Assembly: GCA_002352225.1 (NCBI GenBank)
Contig: DEIA01000044.1
Location: 1 to 21,952, forward strand
Direction: 5' to 3'
Source of the DNA: Flammeovirgaceae bacterium UBA2786
Lineage (GTDB): Bacteria > Bacteroidota > Bacteroidia > Cytophagales > Cyclobacteriaceae
DNA length: 21,952 nt
Positions 15,037-21,952 of this stretch are shown one piece after another. Made by a program: the position numbers and the translations under genes. Under the pieces are notes generated by a model. The model was given only the letters and a program-made list of their open reading frames with translations, was not told the origin of the DNA and searched no databases. Every line of letters begins with the position of its first letter. Position 1 is the first letter of the stretch.

Positions 15037-15083
15037 GTCGTAAATCCCCCTCCCAATATCTCTTCCTAACCGTTTTTAGTTCC

Positions 15084-15132
15084 GGCTCCGCTATGTGTAA
15101 CCGCGGCACGATTTTTCTGTATATTCGTTAAA
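15084..15132. repeat. 49-bp direct repeat, copy 2 (promoter region of the PspC gene)
   Basis: Perfect copy of 12374-12422. The first 17 bases repeat the last codons of the DUF1624 gene although no such gene is present here, so this copy keeps a severed tail of that gene (or of a lost duplicate). TATATTCG (15120-15127) may act as -7 box for the PspC gene, whose ATG is at 15144. Confidence 0.95.
15120..15127 (+). promoter_or_regulatory. Probable -7 box of the PspC gene (TATATTCG)
   Basis: One mismatch from TAnnTTTG, placed 16 bases before the start codon. No clear -33 TTG element is visible. The same element exists in the upstream repeat copy at 12410-12417, where it has no intact gene behind it. 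Confidence 0.35.
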
Positions 15133-15143
15133 TAATAAACTTT

Positions 15144-15320
15144 ATGGCAACGCGATTAGTAAAAGGAGAAAAGAAATTATTTGGGGTGTGCAGCGGTCTG
15201 GCTAACTATTTCAACCTAGATCCCACCGTAATGCGCATTATTTTCATTGTGGCCTTTCTCTTCTTTGGTACCGGCCTATTGCTTTATCTAATCCTGGCCC
15301 TGGTCATGCCCGACCGCTAG
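15144..15320 (+). CDS. Small PspC-domain membrane protein
   Basis: A 58-residue protein: MATRLVKGEKKLFGVCSGLANYFNLDPTVMRIIF, followed by one long hydrophobic stretch (IIFIVAFLFFGTGLLLYLILALVM) and MPDR. The pattern of a short basic N-terminus, FGVCSGLANYF and DPTVMRIIF is the PspC (phage shock protein C) domain, here as the sole domain, a common form in Bacteroidota. PspC domains sit in the inner membrane and sense or counter envelope stress together with PspA/PspB in other phyla; no psp partner is seen here. Its start is set by conservation with the family. It has its own probable -7 box and a terminator hairpin 24 bases after the stop, so it is monocistronic. Confidence 0.9.
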   Translation: MATRLVKGEKKLFGVCSGLANYFNLDPTVMRIIFIVAFLFFGTGLLLYLILALVMPDR

Positions 15321-15344
15321 CCTGTTCAATAATGTACTTAGGCC

Positions 15345-15365
15345 TGTTCGGGTCTGAACATTTTT
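15345..15365 (+). terminator. Rho-independent terminator after the PspC gene
   Basis: TGTTC (15345-15349) pairs with GAACA (15356-15360) around the loop GGGTCT and is directly followed by TTTTT. The stem is short (5 bp) but position and T-tract fit a terminator 24 bases after the stop codon. Confidence 0.55.
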
Positions 15366-15502
15366 AATGAGCTTACCAAAATTTCTTTAATTCCCTACAA
15401 CTAATTAGGGTGGGGTTCGATCTATACTCCGTGTAAAAATATTTTGCGGCATGGTGATACCTTTTTGCCAAACGCAAGTATTAGAATTCTAACCCCCACG
15501 GC

Positions 15503-17869
15503 ATGTTCAAAAATTACTTCCTGATAATGGTGCGCAATCTGTTTAAAAACGGATTCTACTCATTCATCAACATCTCGGGCCTGGCCATAGGCATTACCTG
15601 CAGCATTCTCATTTTACTATGGGTGGCAGACGAAACCAGTTTTGACAAGTTTATTCCCAAGTCAGACAGGTTGTACCAGGTTTGGGTACGCGCACAGTTT
15701 GATGGAAAAATAAGTTCGTGGACAAGCGTTCCGCTTCCTACTTACGAAGCATTTAAGACGGCCAACAGTAACATTGCCCGCATGGCCGTTACAGATTGGG
15801 GTGGTGCACACCTGATTACCGTAGGCGAAAATCGCCTGATGAAAAACGGATATTGGGTAAGTGAAGAATTTTTAGAAATGTTTGAATTTCCATTGGCTGT
15901 TGGCAATGCCGAACAGGTACTGGACGCCCCTCCTTCCATTGTTATAACTGAATCAACCGCTAAAGCTTTATTTGGCGATGAAGATCCGATTAACAAAGTT
16001 GTTCGGGTGGATAATGAATATGACTTGAAAGTATCGGGGATTTTAAAAGACGTACCCGGCAACTCCACGTTTCAATTCGATTTTTTAATGCCGTGGAAGT
16101 TTCGTGAGCAAAATAATGAATGGGTACGCGAAAACATGACCAACTGGGGCAATTATTCATTTCAGGTGTTTGCCGAATTAAACGATGCTAAAAACCATGC
16201 TGATGTAGAAAGCAGTGTGAAGATGATGCTGCAGGAACATGACCAAGTAGATACCAAACCAGAGTATTTTCTATACCCGATGCAACGGTGGCGCTTGTTC
16301 AGCAATTTTGAAAATGGGATAGAAACAGGAGGTATGAATGATTATGTGCAGATGTTTACCATTATCGCCATTTTCATTTTAATAATTGCCTGCATCAATT
16401 TTATGAATCTGGCTACAGCCCGCAGCGAGCGCAGAGCACGCGAGGTGGGTGTTCGAAAAAGCGTAGGCTCTAAACGAGGCGAGTTGATCTTTCAGTTTAT
16501 TGGAGAATCGACTTTTATTGCACTACTTGCTTTTGTCGTTGCCATATTGATGGCACAACTCCTGTTACCATATTACAATGGTCTGGTCGATAAAAAATTA
16601 TTTATCGATTACACCTCTTCGCAATTCTGGATGTTCTCTTTGTTGATAATCCTGATAACCGGAATTGTTTCCGGCAGTTATCCGGCATTCTATCTCTCTG
16701 CGTTTCAACCGGCTAAAGTATTGAAAGGCAAAGCCAGTACCGGCAAAGGAGCCAGCACACCCCGAAAAGTTTTGGTAACCCTTCAGTTTGGGTTTTCCAT
16801 TCTGCTCATCATTGGCACTATTGTAATCTACCAGCAAATACAATTGGTGAAGGGGCGTGAACTCGGCTACGAACAGGAAAACCTGATTGCTGTTTCTTAC
16901 AACAATGAGGTGAGAAAAAACTACCGGCCCATAAAACTGGAGCTGTTAAACACAGGTGTGGTTGAATCCGTAACGCGAGCCAACAGCGAAATTACCGATA
17001 TAAATTCCAATAACTTTTTGGGTTGGCCCGGCAAGCCGGAAGAACTGCGCGTAATCTTTACCACCATTGTTACAGAGTACGACTATGCTAAAACCATGGG
17101 CATTAAAGTACTTGAAGGCCGCGATTTTTCGGAAGAGTTCAAGAGCGATTCATTGGCTATACTGGTTAACAAAGCCGGAATAGAAGTAATGGGATTAAAA
17201 GAAAATGTTATCGGTACCGAGCTCGACCTCTGGGGACAGAAGCGTAAACTGATCGGGGTTGTAGATGATGTGCTGATGGGTTCACCTTATCAACCTGTGA
17301 AACCCATGTTTATGGTACTGCAGGACTGGGGTGGTTCTGTTTCTATCCGATTGAAAAAAACCAACGACTTACAAGCTTCAATTAATTCGGTAAAGGCTGT
17401 ATTTGAAAAATATGCCCCTGCGTATCCGTTCGAATATCGCTTTGCCGACCAGGAGTTTCAGAAAAAATTTACCACCATCAATCTTACCAGTACGTTGGCC
17501 AGTTTATTCGCCACGCTTACCATTGTAATTACCGGCTTAGGTTTATTCGGTTTGGCTGCCTTTACAGCCGAGCAGCGTACCAAGGAAATCGGCATCCGCA
17601 AAGTAATGGGCGCATCGGTATCCAGTCTGGTGGGGTTAATGTCAAAAGATTTTTCGGTACTGGTAATTGTCGCGTTTGTTATTTCATCGCCTTTGGCGTG
17701 GTGGCTATTAACAAACTATTTGGAACGATATACCATTCGCACCTCTATACCGTGGTGGGTATTTCCGGTTACCGGTTTAGTGGCCTTACTTTTTGCTGTA
17801 TTGGTTGTAAGCACACAAACATTGAAGGCAGCACGATCTAATCCGGTTAATTCATTAAGGAGTGAGTGA
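15503..17869 (+). CDS. MacB/FtsX-type ABC transporter permease
   Basis: A 788-residue inner-membrane protein with the architecture of Bacteroidota MacB-like permeases: a short cytosolic start (MFKNYFLIMVRNLFKNGFYSFINISGLAIGIT), TM1 near residues 20-42, a large periplasmic MacB_PCD domain, FtsX core TM2-4 (IIAIFILIIACINFMNLATARSERRAREVGVRKSVGSKR around 290-330), a second copy of TM/periplasmic domain, and the final FtsX core (GLGLFGLAAFTAEQRTKEIGIRKVMGAS). The duplicated EVGVRK / EIGIRK motifs bracket the coupling helices that contact the ATPase. MacB-type systems work as mechanotransmitters, exporting lipoproteins, peptides or antibiotics. There is no ATPase subunit gene next to it, as is frequent for these paralogous permeases. 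The 182 bases before it hold the PspC terminator and an inverted repeat CCCTA/TAGGG (within 15393-15412) but no gene. Confidence 0.92.
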   Translation: MFKNYFLIMVRNLFKNGFYSFINISGLAIGITCSILILLWVADETSFDKFIPKSDRLYQVWVRAQFDGKISSWTSVPLPTYEAFKTANSNIARMAVTDWGGAHLITVGENRLMKNGYWVSEEFLEMFEFPLAVGNAEQVLDAPPSIVITESTAKALFGDEDPINKVVRVDNEYDLKVSGILKDVPGNSTFQFDFLMPWKFREQNNEWVRENMTNWGNYSFQVFAELNDAKNHADVESSVKMMLQEHDQVDTKPEYFLYPMQRWRLFSNFENGIETGGMNDYVQMFTIIAIFILIIACINFMNLATARSERRAREVGVRKSVGSKRGELIFQFIGESTFIALLAFVVAILMAQLLLPYYNGLVDKKLFIDYTSSQFWMFSLLIILITGIVSGSYPAFYLSAFQPAKVLKGKASTGKGASTPRKVLVTLQFGFSILLIIGTIVIYQQIQLVKGRELGYEQENLIAVSYNNEVRKNYRPIKLELLNTGVVESVTRANSEITDINSNNFLGWPGKPEELRVIFTTIVTEYDYAKTMGIKVLEGRDFSEEFKSDSLAILVNKAGIEVMGLKENVIGTELDLWGQKRKLIGVVDDVLMGSPYQPVKPMFMVLQDWGGSVSIRLKKTNDLQASINSVKAVFEKYAPAYPFEYRFADQEFQKKFTTINLTSTLASLFATLTIVITGLGLFGLAAFTAEQRTKEIGIRKVMGASVSSLVGLMSKDFSVLVIVAFVISSPLAWWLLTNYLERYTIRTSIPWWVFPVTGLVALLFAVLVVSTQTLKAARSNPVNSLRSE

Positions 17870-17965
17870 TTGATAACGGTTATTGCCCATTGATTCTGCA
17901 TTAGCATCGGCTTTGTTTTAATTGCAATCCCGTAGCGAAATAAAGTGAATTGTAATAGTATCCAC

Positions 17966-19855
17966 TTAAAATTCAACCGTAACTGTAGTCCATCCGCTGC
18001 GCATGTAGTGGCCATGGTCGCGGGCGGGCAACCAGGCAGGGCCGTTTTTAAGCCATTCTATGACTAACGCATCCTGCTCCGGGGCAAAACTTTTATCAAC
18101 CTGAAAATCGGTAAGCACTCCGTTAAGCGTAACCCGAAACCAAACTTTTACCTGTCCATGTTGTGCCGGGTTCAACGCTTTTGTTTTTTCTTTCAGGTAG
18201 TTATTCAAATCCGGATAACCCATTTCGGGTATTGGAAACAAACTGCTGCCATCATACACAAAACGTTGACCGTCTAACGTGCTGCTTCTGCCCTGAATCA
18301 AATGGCCGTTATTAAAAAATTCTTCAAAGTAGAGTTTCCCGTTGATATGGTAACCCTGCCACACACCTTCTTTCTTTCCGTTGCGATATTCTCCCTGCTC
18401 GGCCAATGAGCCGTTGTTGTAATACAATTTGACCTCGCCCTCACCGCTTTGCACCAGCGGAACTCCTAACGAATCCCACATATTTTTCATAAAATATTCT
18501 GGCTCGAAATATTCTTCGCTCTTAATTTTTCCATTGTAGTGAAACGTCTCCCACTTGCCCACTGCTATTTCCTTATCGTAGCGTCCGGCCGATTGGTATG
18601 TATTATGATCGGAGTAGTATAAAAAAACACCGTCCCTTCTGCCATTGGTATAAGATCCCTTCATTTGGATTGCTCCGCTGCGATAGTAATCGCGCACCGG
18701 ACCCTGCCACCTGCCTACAGAATCCTGTTGACCTAAGCGGTAAAATGCCGCAGGTGGCCCAGGTATTTCTTCCCACTCATCGTTGTACCAAACTTTAACA
18801 GGATGCAACATCGGTTTTGAGGTCGTATCTTCTTCTTCCACTTGTATGGGTTGCAGTTGATTAAGTACATAGTCTAACTGAAAGTATGGCTGTATCTGTT
18901 GCTGGATCCACTCAATGCTATCCATGTAGCGATACGTTTCCCTTTCCAGCATTTGCATTCTGAAGGTATTCTCCTGTCTGCGCAGATGAAGATACCTGCG
19001 CAACCGGAATGTATCCTGGTGCAGAGTTTCCGGCAAATCAGTCTGTTGTTCTAACAACATGCGGGTACTATCCCAATACAACTCATACCTCTTTAAGTAC
19101 TGAAGATAGTCTTCATCTCTTAAGTTGGGTTTACGAAAAACCTGTCGCATAGAATCTTCTACCGCCAACACGCTTTGAAAAAAGTGAAAATACCTGACCT
19201 GATATCGCGGTAACGCTATAAAACAGACTATCGATAACGCCAGCAATAAGTATTCGGCTTTAACTTTCTTGTAAGAAGTATTTAACAGAGAAGCTCCTCC
19301 CAGTATTACTCCACCTGCCAGTCCCCCCATGTGAGCAGCATTGTCGGCATTCAGTGTTTTGGCATATAAAAGATTTACACCTAAAAAAATTACAAAGTTG
19401 ATAAGTAGTGGTGCAATGGGTTTATCCTGCTTTTTACTTTCAGCTATTTGTACAACCAGAGAAAACCCAAACAATCCGAAGATTGCTCCCGATGCGCCTA
19501 CTCCTATTACAAACAAATTAAAATATAAACTTGCCAGGCTTGCGGTGATGCCACATAGAAAATAGATCCATAAAAATTTAATTGGCCCGGTAATGCGTTC
19601 CACCTCGCTGCCTACCGTAAACAATGCATACATGTTAAACGCCAGATGCAAAAAACTTCCATGTAAAAACATGTGAGTAAACACACGATACCATTCTTTA
19701 TCCAGTGTAAGCGGGGCAAACTCCGCTCCGTTAAACAACAAGCCTTGTGTCCAGGCAGGGTCATTAAATGTTCCGATTACAAACCAACAAATCGCAAATA
19801 CGATCAGGTTTGCAAAAAGTAATGAGAGTGTAACTAGCCTATGTCGGACTTCCAT
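17966..19855 (-). CDS. Rhomboid protease fused to MORN repeats and a TonB-like C-terminal domain
   Basis: A 629-residue protein. Residues 1-220 form a rhomboid domain with six or seven membrane segments: HLAFN (His70, Asn74, oxyanion residues), GVGASGAIFG with nucleophile Ser122, and AAHMGGLAGG with base His175, so all catalytic residues are present. Rhomboids cut transmembrane segments of client proteins inside the membrane. Residues ~220-350 are charged and helical. Residues ~370-525 contain MORN-like units (YYRSGAIQMKGSYTNGRRDGVFLYY, YYNNGSLAEQGEYRNGKKEGVWQGYHINGKLYFEEFF). The last ~80 residues (VKVWFRVTLNGVLTDFQVDKSFAPEQDALVIEWLKNGPAW) look like a TonB C-terminal domain. No internal stop or frameshift separates the parts. 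The gene is convergent with the permease; TAAATTTC at 19879-19886 (minus) may be its -7 box. Confidence 0.85.
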   Translation of the reverse strand: MEVRHRLVTLSLLFANLIVFAICWFVIGTFNDPAWTQGLLFNGAEFAPLTLDKEWYRVFTHMFLHGSFLHLAFNMYALFTVGSEVERITGPIKFLWIYFLCGITASLASLYFNLFVIGVGASGAIFGLFGFSLVVQIAESKKQDKPIAPLLINFVIFLGVNLLYAKTLNADNAAHMGGLAGGVILGGASLLNTSYKKVKAEYLLLALSIVCFIALPRYQVRYFHFFQSVLAVEDSMRQVFRKPNLRDEDYLQYLKRYELYWDSTRMLLEQQTDLPETLHQDTFRLRRYLHLRRQENTFRMQMLERETYRYMDSIEWIQQQIQPYFQLDYVLNQLQPIQVEEEDTTSKPMLHPVKVWYNDEWEEIPGPPAAFYRLGQQDSVGRWQGPVRDYYRSGAIQMKGSYTNGRRDGVFLYYSDHNTYQSAGRYDKEIAVGKWETFHYNGKIKSEEYFEPEYFMKNMWDSLGVPLVQSGEGEVKLYYNNGSLAEQGEYRNGKKEGVWQGYHINGKLYFEEFFNNGHLIQGRSSTLDGQRFVYDGSSLFPIPEMGYPDLNNYLKEKTKALNPAQHGQVKVWFRVTLNGVLTDFQVDKSFAPEQDALVIEWLKNGPAWLPARDHGHYMRSGWTTVTVEF

Positions 19856-19944
19856 TTATGCGCATTTTTTTTAAACATGAAATTTAGGGAAAACATCTTA
19901 GTAGAACGAAGGCGCCTGCTATAGCTTCCAAATCAGATTGATAA

Positions 19945-20799
19945 TTAATGAAAGAACCTTTCCGCATTTTTAAAAAATAATTTCTCTTTTTGCTTTGCCG
20001 AAACAAATTCCAATTGCTCGATTGCCTTAGTTGTTGTTTCAATGTCCGCATTATCGGTTCCAAACATCAGTCTGTCTTCAAGGCCTGCATCAATAAAGGA
20101 TTTCATGAGCGAAGAAAAATCGGCAGGCGGTATAATGACTGGATTATTTAATACAGAAATATCTGCATACAGGCCGGGATTTGCTTTCATCATTTCAATA
20201 AACTCCTTTACAAACGGAGCTCCGGCATGCATAAGCCACACACGAAGCTTTGGAAACTTATTAAGGGTAGACTGCAACAGCAATGGGTTTCCCATTTCTT
20301 CTTTAAAATCCGGGCAACCATGATCTGGCCCGGCTGAACCCGTGTGCAGACCTACCGGAATGTTATACTTTTCTGCCAGGGCATAATACGGGTACATCAA
20401 GGTATCGGAAGATGAAATACCATAGTATTGTGTAAGCACCTCACCCATAAAGTTGATTTTCTTCTCCTTTATCTGCTGTTCTACCCAGGCCACCTCTGGC
20501 CATTCGTTACCATTTTCATAACATGCTCGCTTCTGTTGGCTATACGGTACTTTCCCTAAAGGGCAGGGAATAAAAAGTCCGTGAAGGATTTTAACACCAC
20601 TAACCTGGTTATGCTCAATACCAAACCCTTGTTGAATTTCCCATCCTGAACTGACAGCCGCTTCATACACTCCGCTTGTGTGAAGTGTTTGAAATTGCTT
20701 TTCCAGATCAGGGTCACCATGCAGATGGGCGTCAAAAATTTTTCTATCCTTGCCGGAACAGGAAATCAGTAATGCGGTTACGATAACAAAGTATCTCAT
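19945..20799 (-). CDS. Amidohydrolase-superfamily metal-dependent hydrolase, lipoprotein
   Basis: The ATG at 20799 gives a 284-residue protein with a short signal peptide and lipobox LISC (Cys14); the ATG at 20820 only adds seven residues. The barrel carries the full metal-site set of the amidohydrolase_2 group: FDAHLHG (His25, His27), GEVLTQYYG, IPVGLHTGSAGPDHG, RVWLMHAGAPF and FGTDNAD. Such proteins hydrolyse or decarboxylate small cyclic or carboxylated substrates with zinc or a similar metal; the substrate cannot be predicted. An exported, membrane-anchored form is less usual than cytosolic ones. Transcribed in the same direction as the remnants and MarR gene upstream but separated by 100 bases from the outer-membrane protein relic, so probably an independent unit. 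Confidence 0.82.
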   Translation of the reverse strand: MRYFVIVTALLISCSGKDRKIFDAHLHGDPDLEKQFQTLHTSGVYEAAVSSGWEIQQGFGIEHNQVSGVKILHGLFIPCPLGKVPYSQQKRACYENGNEWPEVAWVEQQIKEKKINFMGEVLTQYYGISSSDTLMYPYYALAEKYNIPVGLHTGSAGPDHGCPDFKEEMGNPLLLQSTLNKFPKLRVWLMHAGAPFVKEFIEMMKANPGLYADISVLNNPVIIPPADFSSLMKSFIDAGLEDRLMFGTDNADIETTTKAIEQLEFVSAKQKEKLFFKNAERFFH

Positions 20800-20899
20800 A
20801 TAATTATAGCTGCTATTCAAATCGTTTTACAATAATAAGAATAGTTACTCCCTTTAAATTTTTATTATCCGGATAAAACCCGGTATCCAATCCCGTTGT

Positions 20900-21067
20900 T
20901 CAATGATGTGTGTTTTTATACCAACGGCTATTGGAAGGCGCTTCGGCTATTCCGGGACGGCCGATCGTGAGCTCATTCAATTGATCGCTCACCACGGGCT
21001 TTTGTCCCACAGAACTCAGAAAATCAAAACACAGAATGGTGGCAATACAAAAACAAGTCGCGTTCAT
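20900..21067 (-). pseudogene. 5' fragment of an outer-membrane protein gene of a metal-efflux operon
   Basis: From ATG at 21067 the minus strand reads MNATCFCIATILCFDFLSSVGQ, a signal peptide, then KPVVSDQLNELTIGRPGIAEAP. The RPGIAEAP segment matches the start of the mature part of 'MetA-pathway of phenol degradation'-type outer-membrane proteins, where it is normally followed by FT and a beta-barrel of more than 200 residues. Here the match ends near 20936 and a stop comes at 20900-20902, so only about 55 codons remain. It begins 5 bases after the stop of the RND-pump fragment, the spacing of an operon. Family assignment rests on a short match from memory. Confidence 0.6.
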
Positions 21068-21072
21068 TTATA

Positions 21073-21750
21073 TTACCCTTCGTAATCTTCAAAATCTTTC
21101 TTACGAATATCTTCCCGAACTTTCGCTGAGGTAGTAAAGCGGTAACCCCACTCAAAGACTAATGGAAAAATAAGCAAAGTCAATATGGTTGCACTTATTA
21201 ATCCGCCAATTACCACAATGGCTAAAGGCTTTTGAGTTTCGGAACCAATGCCTGTAGAAATTGCCGCTGGTACTAATCCGATAGCAGCCATCAGGGCAGT
21301 CATTACCACAGGTCGGGTTCTTTCGGCTACACCTCGAATCAAAGCTGCCCGCATATTCATTCCGTGATGCAAATTCTTTTTGAAGACGGAAATAAGAATT
21401 ACCCCATTTTGAATACACAACCCAAACAATGCTATGAATCCTATGCCGGCCGAAATACTAAATATGGTGCCCGTAACATGAAGCGCCAGTATTCCACCAA
21501 TCATGGCAAAGGGAACATTAACCAAAACAAGCCCTGCATCGCGTACATTACCGAATGCTACAAACAGCAAAAAGAAAATCAGCACTAAACAAATGGGCAC
21601 TACTTCTACTAACCGTTGCTGCGCGCGTACCTGATTTTCAAATTCACCCGTCCAGGCTACGCTATATCCTCTCGGAACAGTAATCTTCTCATTCACTTTC
21701 ACCTGTGCCTCGGCTATCGTGCTGCCTAAATTTTCTAATACCTGTAAAAA
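21073..21750 (-). pseudogene. C-terminal fragment of a CzcA/CusA-family heavy-metal RND efflux pump
   Basis: The frame is open from an in-frame TAA (21751-21753) to the stop at 21073-21075, 225 residues against about 1,030-1,050 for a whole pump. It contains NLGSTIAEAQVKVN, PRGYSVAWTGEFENQVRAQQRL, then the last transmembrane segments: LVLIFFLLFVAFGNVRDAGLVLVNVPFAMIGGILAL, FSISAGIGFIALFGLCIQNGVILIS and RTRPVVMTALMAAIGLVPAA. These are typical of heavy-metal efflux RND proteins (TC 2.A.6.1). The porter domains, proton-relay TM4 and most of the protein are missing, so it cannot work as a pump. A GTG at 21702 is the only possible start and lies mid-domain. The retained part shows no internal stop, suggesting recent truncation. 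Confidence 0.85.
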
Positions 21751-21802
21751 TTAGTAAGACAGGCAACTAAACCGGTTGCATTCATGCTCGAACTACCTCA
21801 TT

Positions 21803-21952
21803 TTATCCCCGAACCTTATCAAGCATTCTGTTAAGTTCCTTAACTTCGGCTTTAGACAAGCGTTGCACCAGGCGCAACCATTCGGGGGTGCCGGTGTCCA
21901 GTTCAGTCAATAAGGTTAATCCTTTTTTAGTAATCAAAATATCAACCTGCCT
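21803..21952 (-). CDS. MarR-family transcriptional regulator, C-terminal part
   Basis: The gene runs off the end of the window; 49 residues are visible: RQVDILITKKGLTLLTELD, then TPEWLRLVQRLSKAEVKELNRMLDKVRG and stop. The first part is the end of the winged helix (the wing and the ITxKGxxLL segment typical of MarR), the second the C-terminal dimerisation helix with LSxxEvxxLNxLLDKxRG. MarR proteins repress nearby efflux, stress or degradation genes and release DNA on binding small aromatic ligands. The 52 bases between its stop and the RND fragment contain a GCAAC/GTTGC inverted repeat (21773-21789 region) that might be a weak terminator. It may once have controlled other genes upstream outside the window. 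Confidence 0.8.
   Translation of the reverse strand, partial: RQVDILITKKGLTLLTELDTGTPEWLRLVQRLSKAEVKELNRMLDKVRG

Noticed and set aside
12374..15132. Reading the 49-bp repeats as ends of an insertion sequence or as CRISPR repeats
   Set aside because: The copies are direct, only two, 2.7 kb apart, and no transposase, integrase or Cas gene is in or beside the block; the repeat includes normal coding sequence of DUF1624.
17870..17965. Possible terminator between the convergent permease and rhomboid genes
   Set aside because: Only ATAAC-G-GTTAT and loose ATTGCAAT/ATTGTAAT pairs are visible; none makes a plausible hairpin with a T-tract.
20903..21085. A 60-codon plus-strand open frame
   Set aside because: It is antisense to the outer-membrane protein fragment, which has a signal peptide and a recognisable RPGIAEAP segment; the plus-strand product resembles nothing.

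Overview
The window looks like a chromosomal stretch of a Bacteroidota bacterium, most likely of the order Cytophagales. I infer this from gene content (TlpA-type periplasmic thioredoxin, Pif1-type helicase with a C-terminal HTH, solo MacB/FtsX-type permease, glutaminyl cyclase lipoprotein, DUF1203, many Bacteroidota-style lipoproteins), from the near absence of Shine-Dalgarno sequences, and from TAnnTTTG-type -7 boxes close to start codons. No rRNA, tRNA, CRISPR array, transposase or phage gene was seen. No taxon is proven by this.

Layout. 1-465: end of a phospholipase/carboxylesterase. 466-696: non-coding, with two stem-loops sharing a core sequence and a possible operator. 697-3336: large GH63/MGH1-like glycosidase. 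3412-4537: DUF1203 protein, a DUF4180 gene ruined by an internal deletion, and a group II truncated haemoglobin with its own promoter. 4539-9028 (minus strand): a secreted NTF2-like small protein, a TlpA-like thioredoxin protein and a Pif1-family helicase. 9160-10233: lipoprotein with a clan GH-A-like barrel. 10303-12390: divergent pair of glutaminyl cyclase lipoprotein and DUF1624/HGSNAT-like membrane acyltransferase.

12374-15132 is the most irregular part. A perfect 49-bp direct repeat brackets about 2.7 kb that holds an eroded second copy of part of the glutaminyl cyclase gene, a secreted transglutaminase-like/TPR protein and a MORN-repeat lipoprotein. The repeat contains the last codons of the DUF1624 gene and the probable promoter of a 58-aa PspC protein (15144-15320), so the two genes were probably once adjacent. 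An MacB-type permease follows (15503-17869), then on the minus strand a rhomboid protease fused to MORN repeats and a TonB-like C-terminus (17966-19855), and a TIM-barrel amidohydrolase lipoprotein (19945-20799).

20900-21750 is a relic of a heavy-metal efflux operon: the last fifth or so of a CzcA/CusA pump followed after 5 bases by the first ~45 codons of an outer-membrane protein, both cut off. The window ends in the C-terminus of a MarR-family regulator.

Most genes are housekeeping or cell-envelope genes without an evident common pathway. I did not find a coherent new multi-gene system. What is unusual is the density of gene remnants (three loci) and the repeat-bracketed block, which show this region has been rearranged several times.
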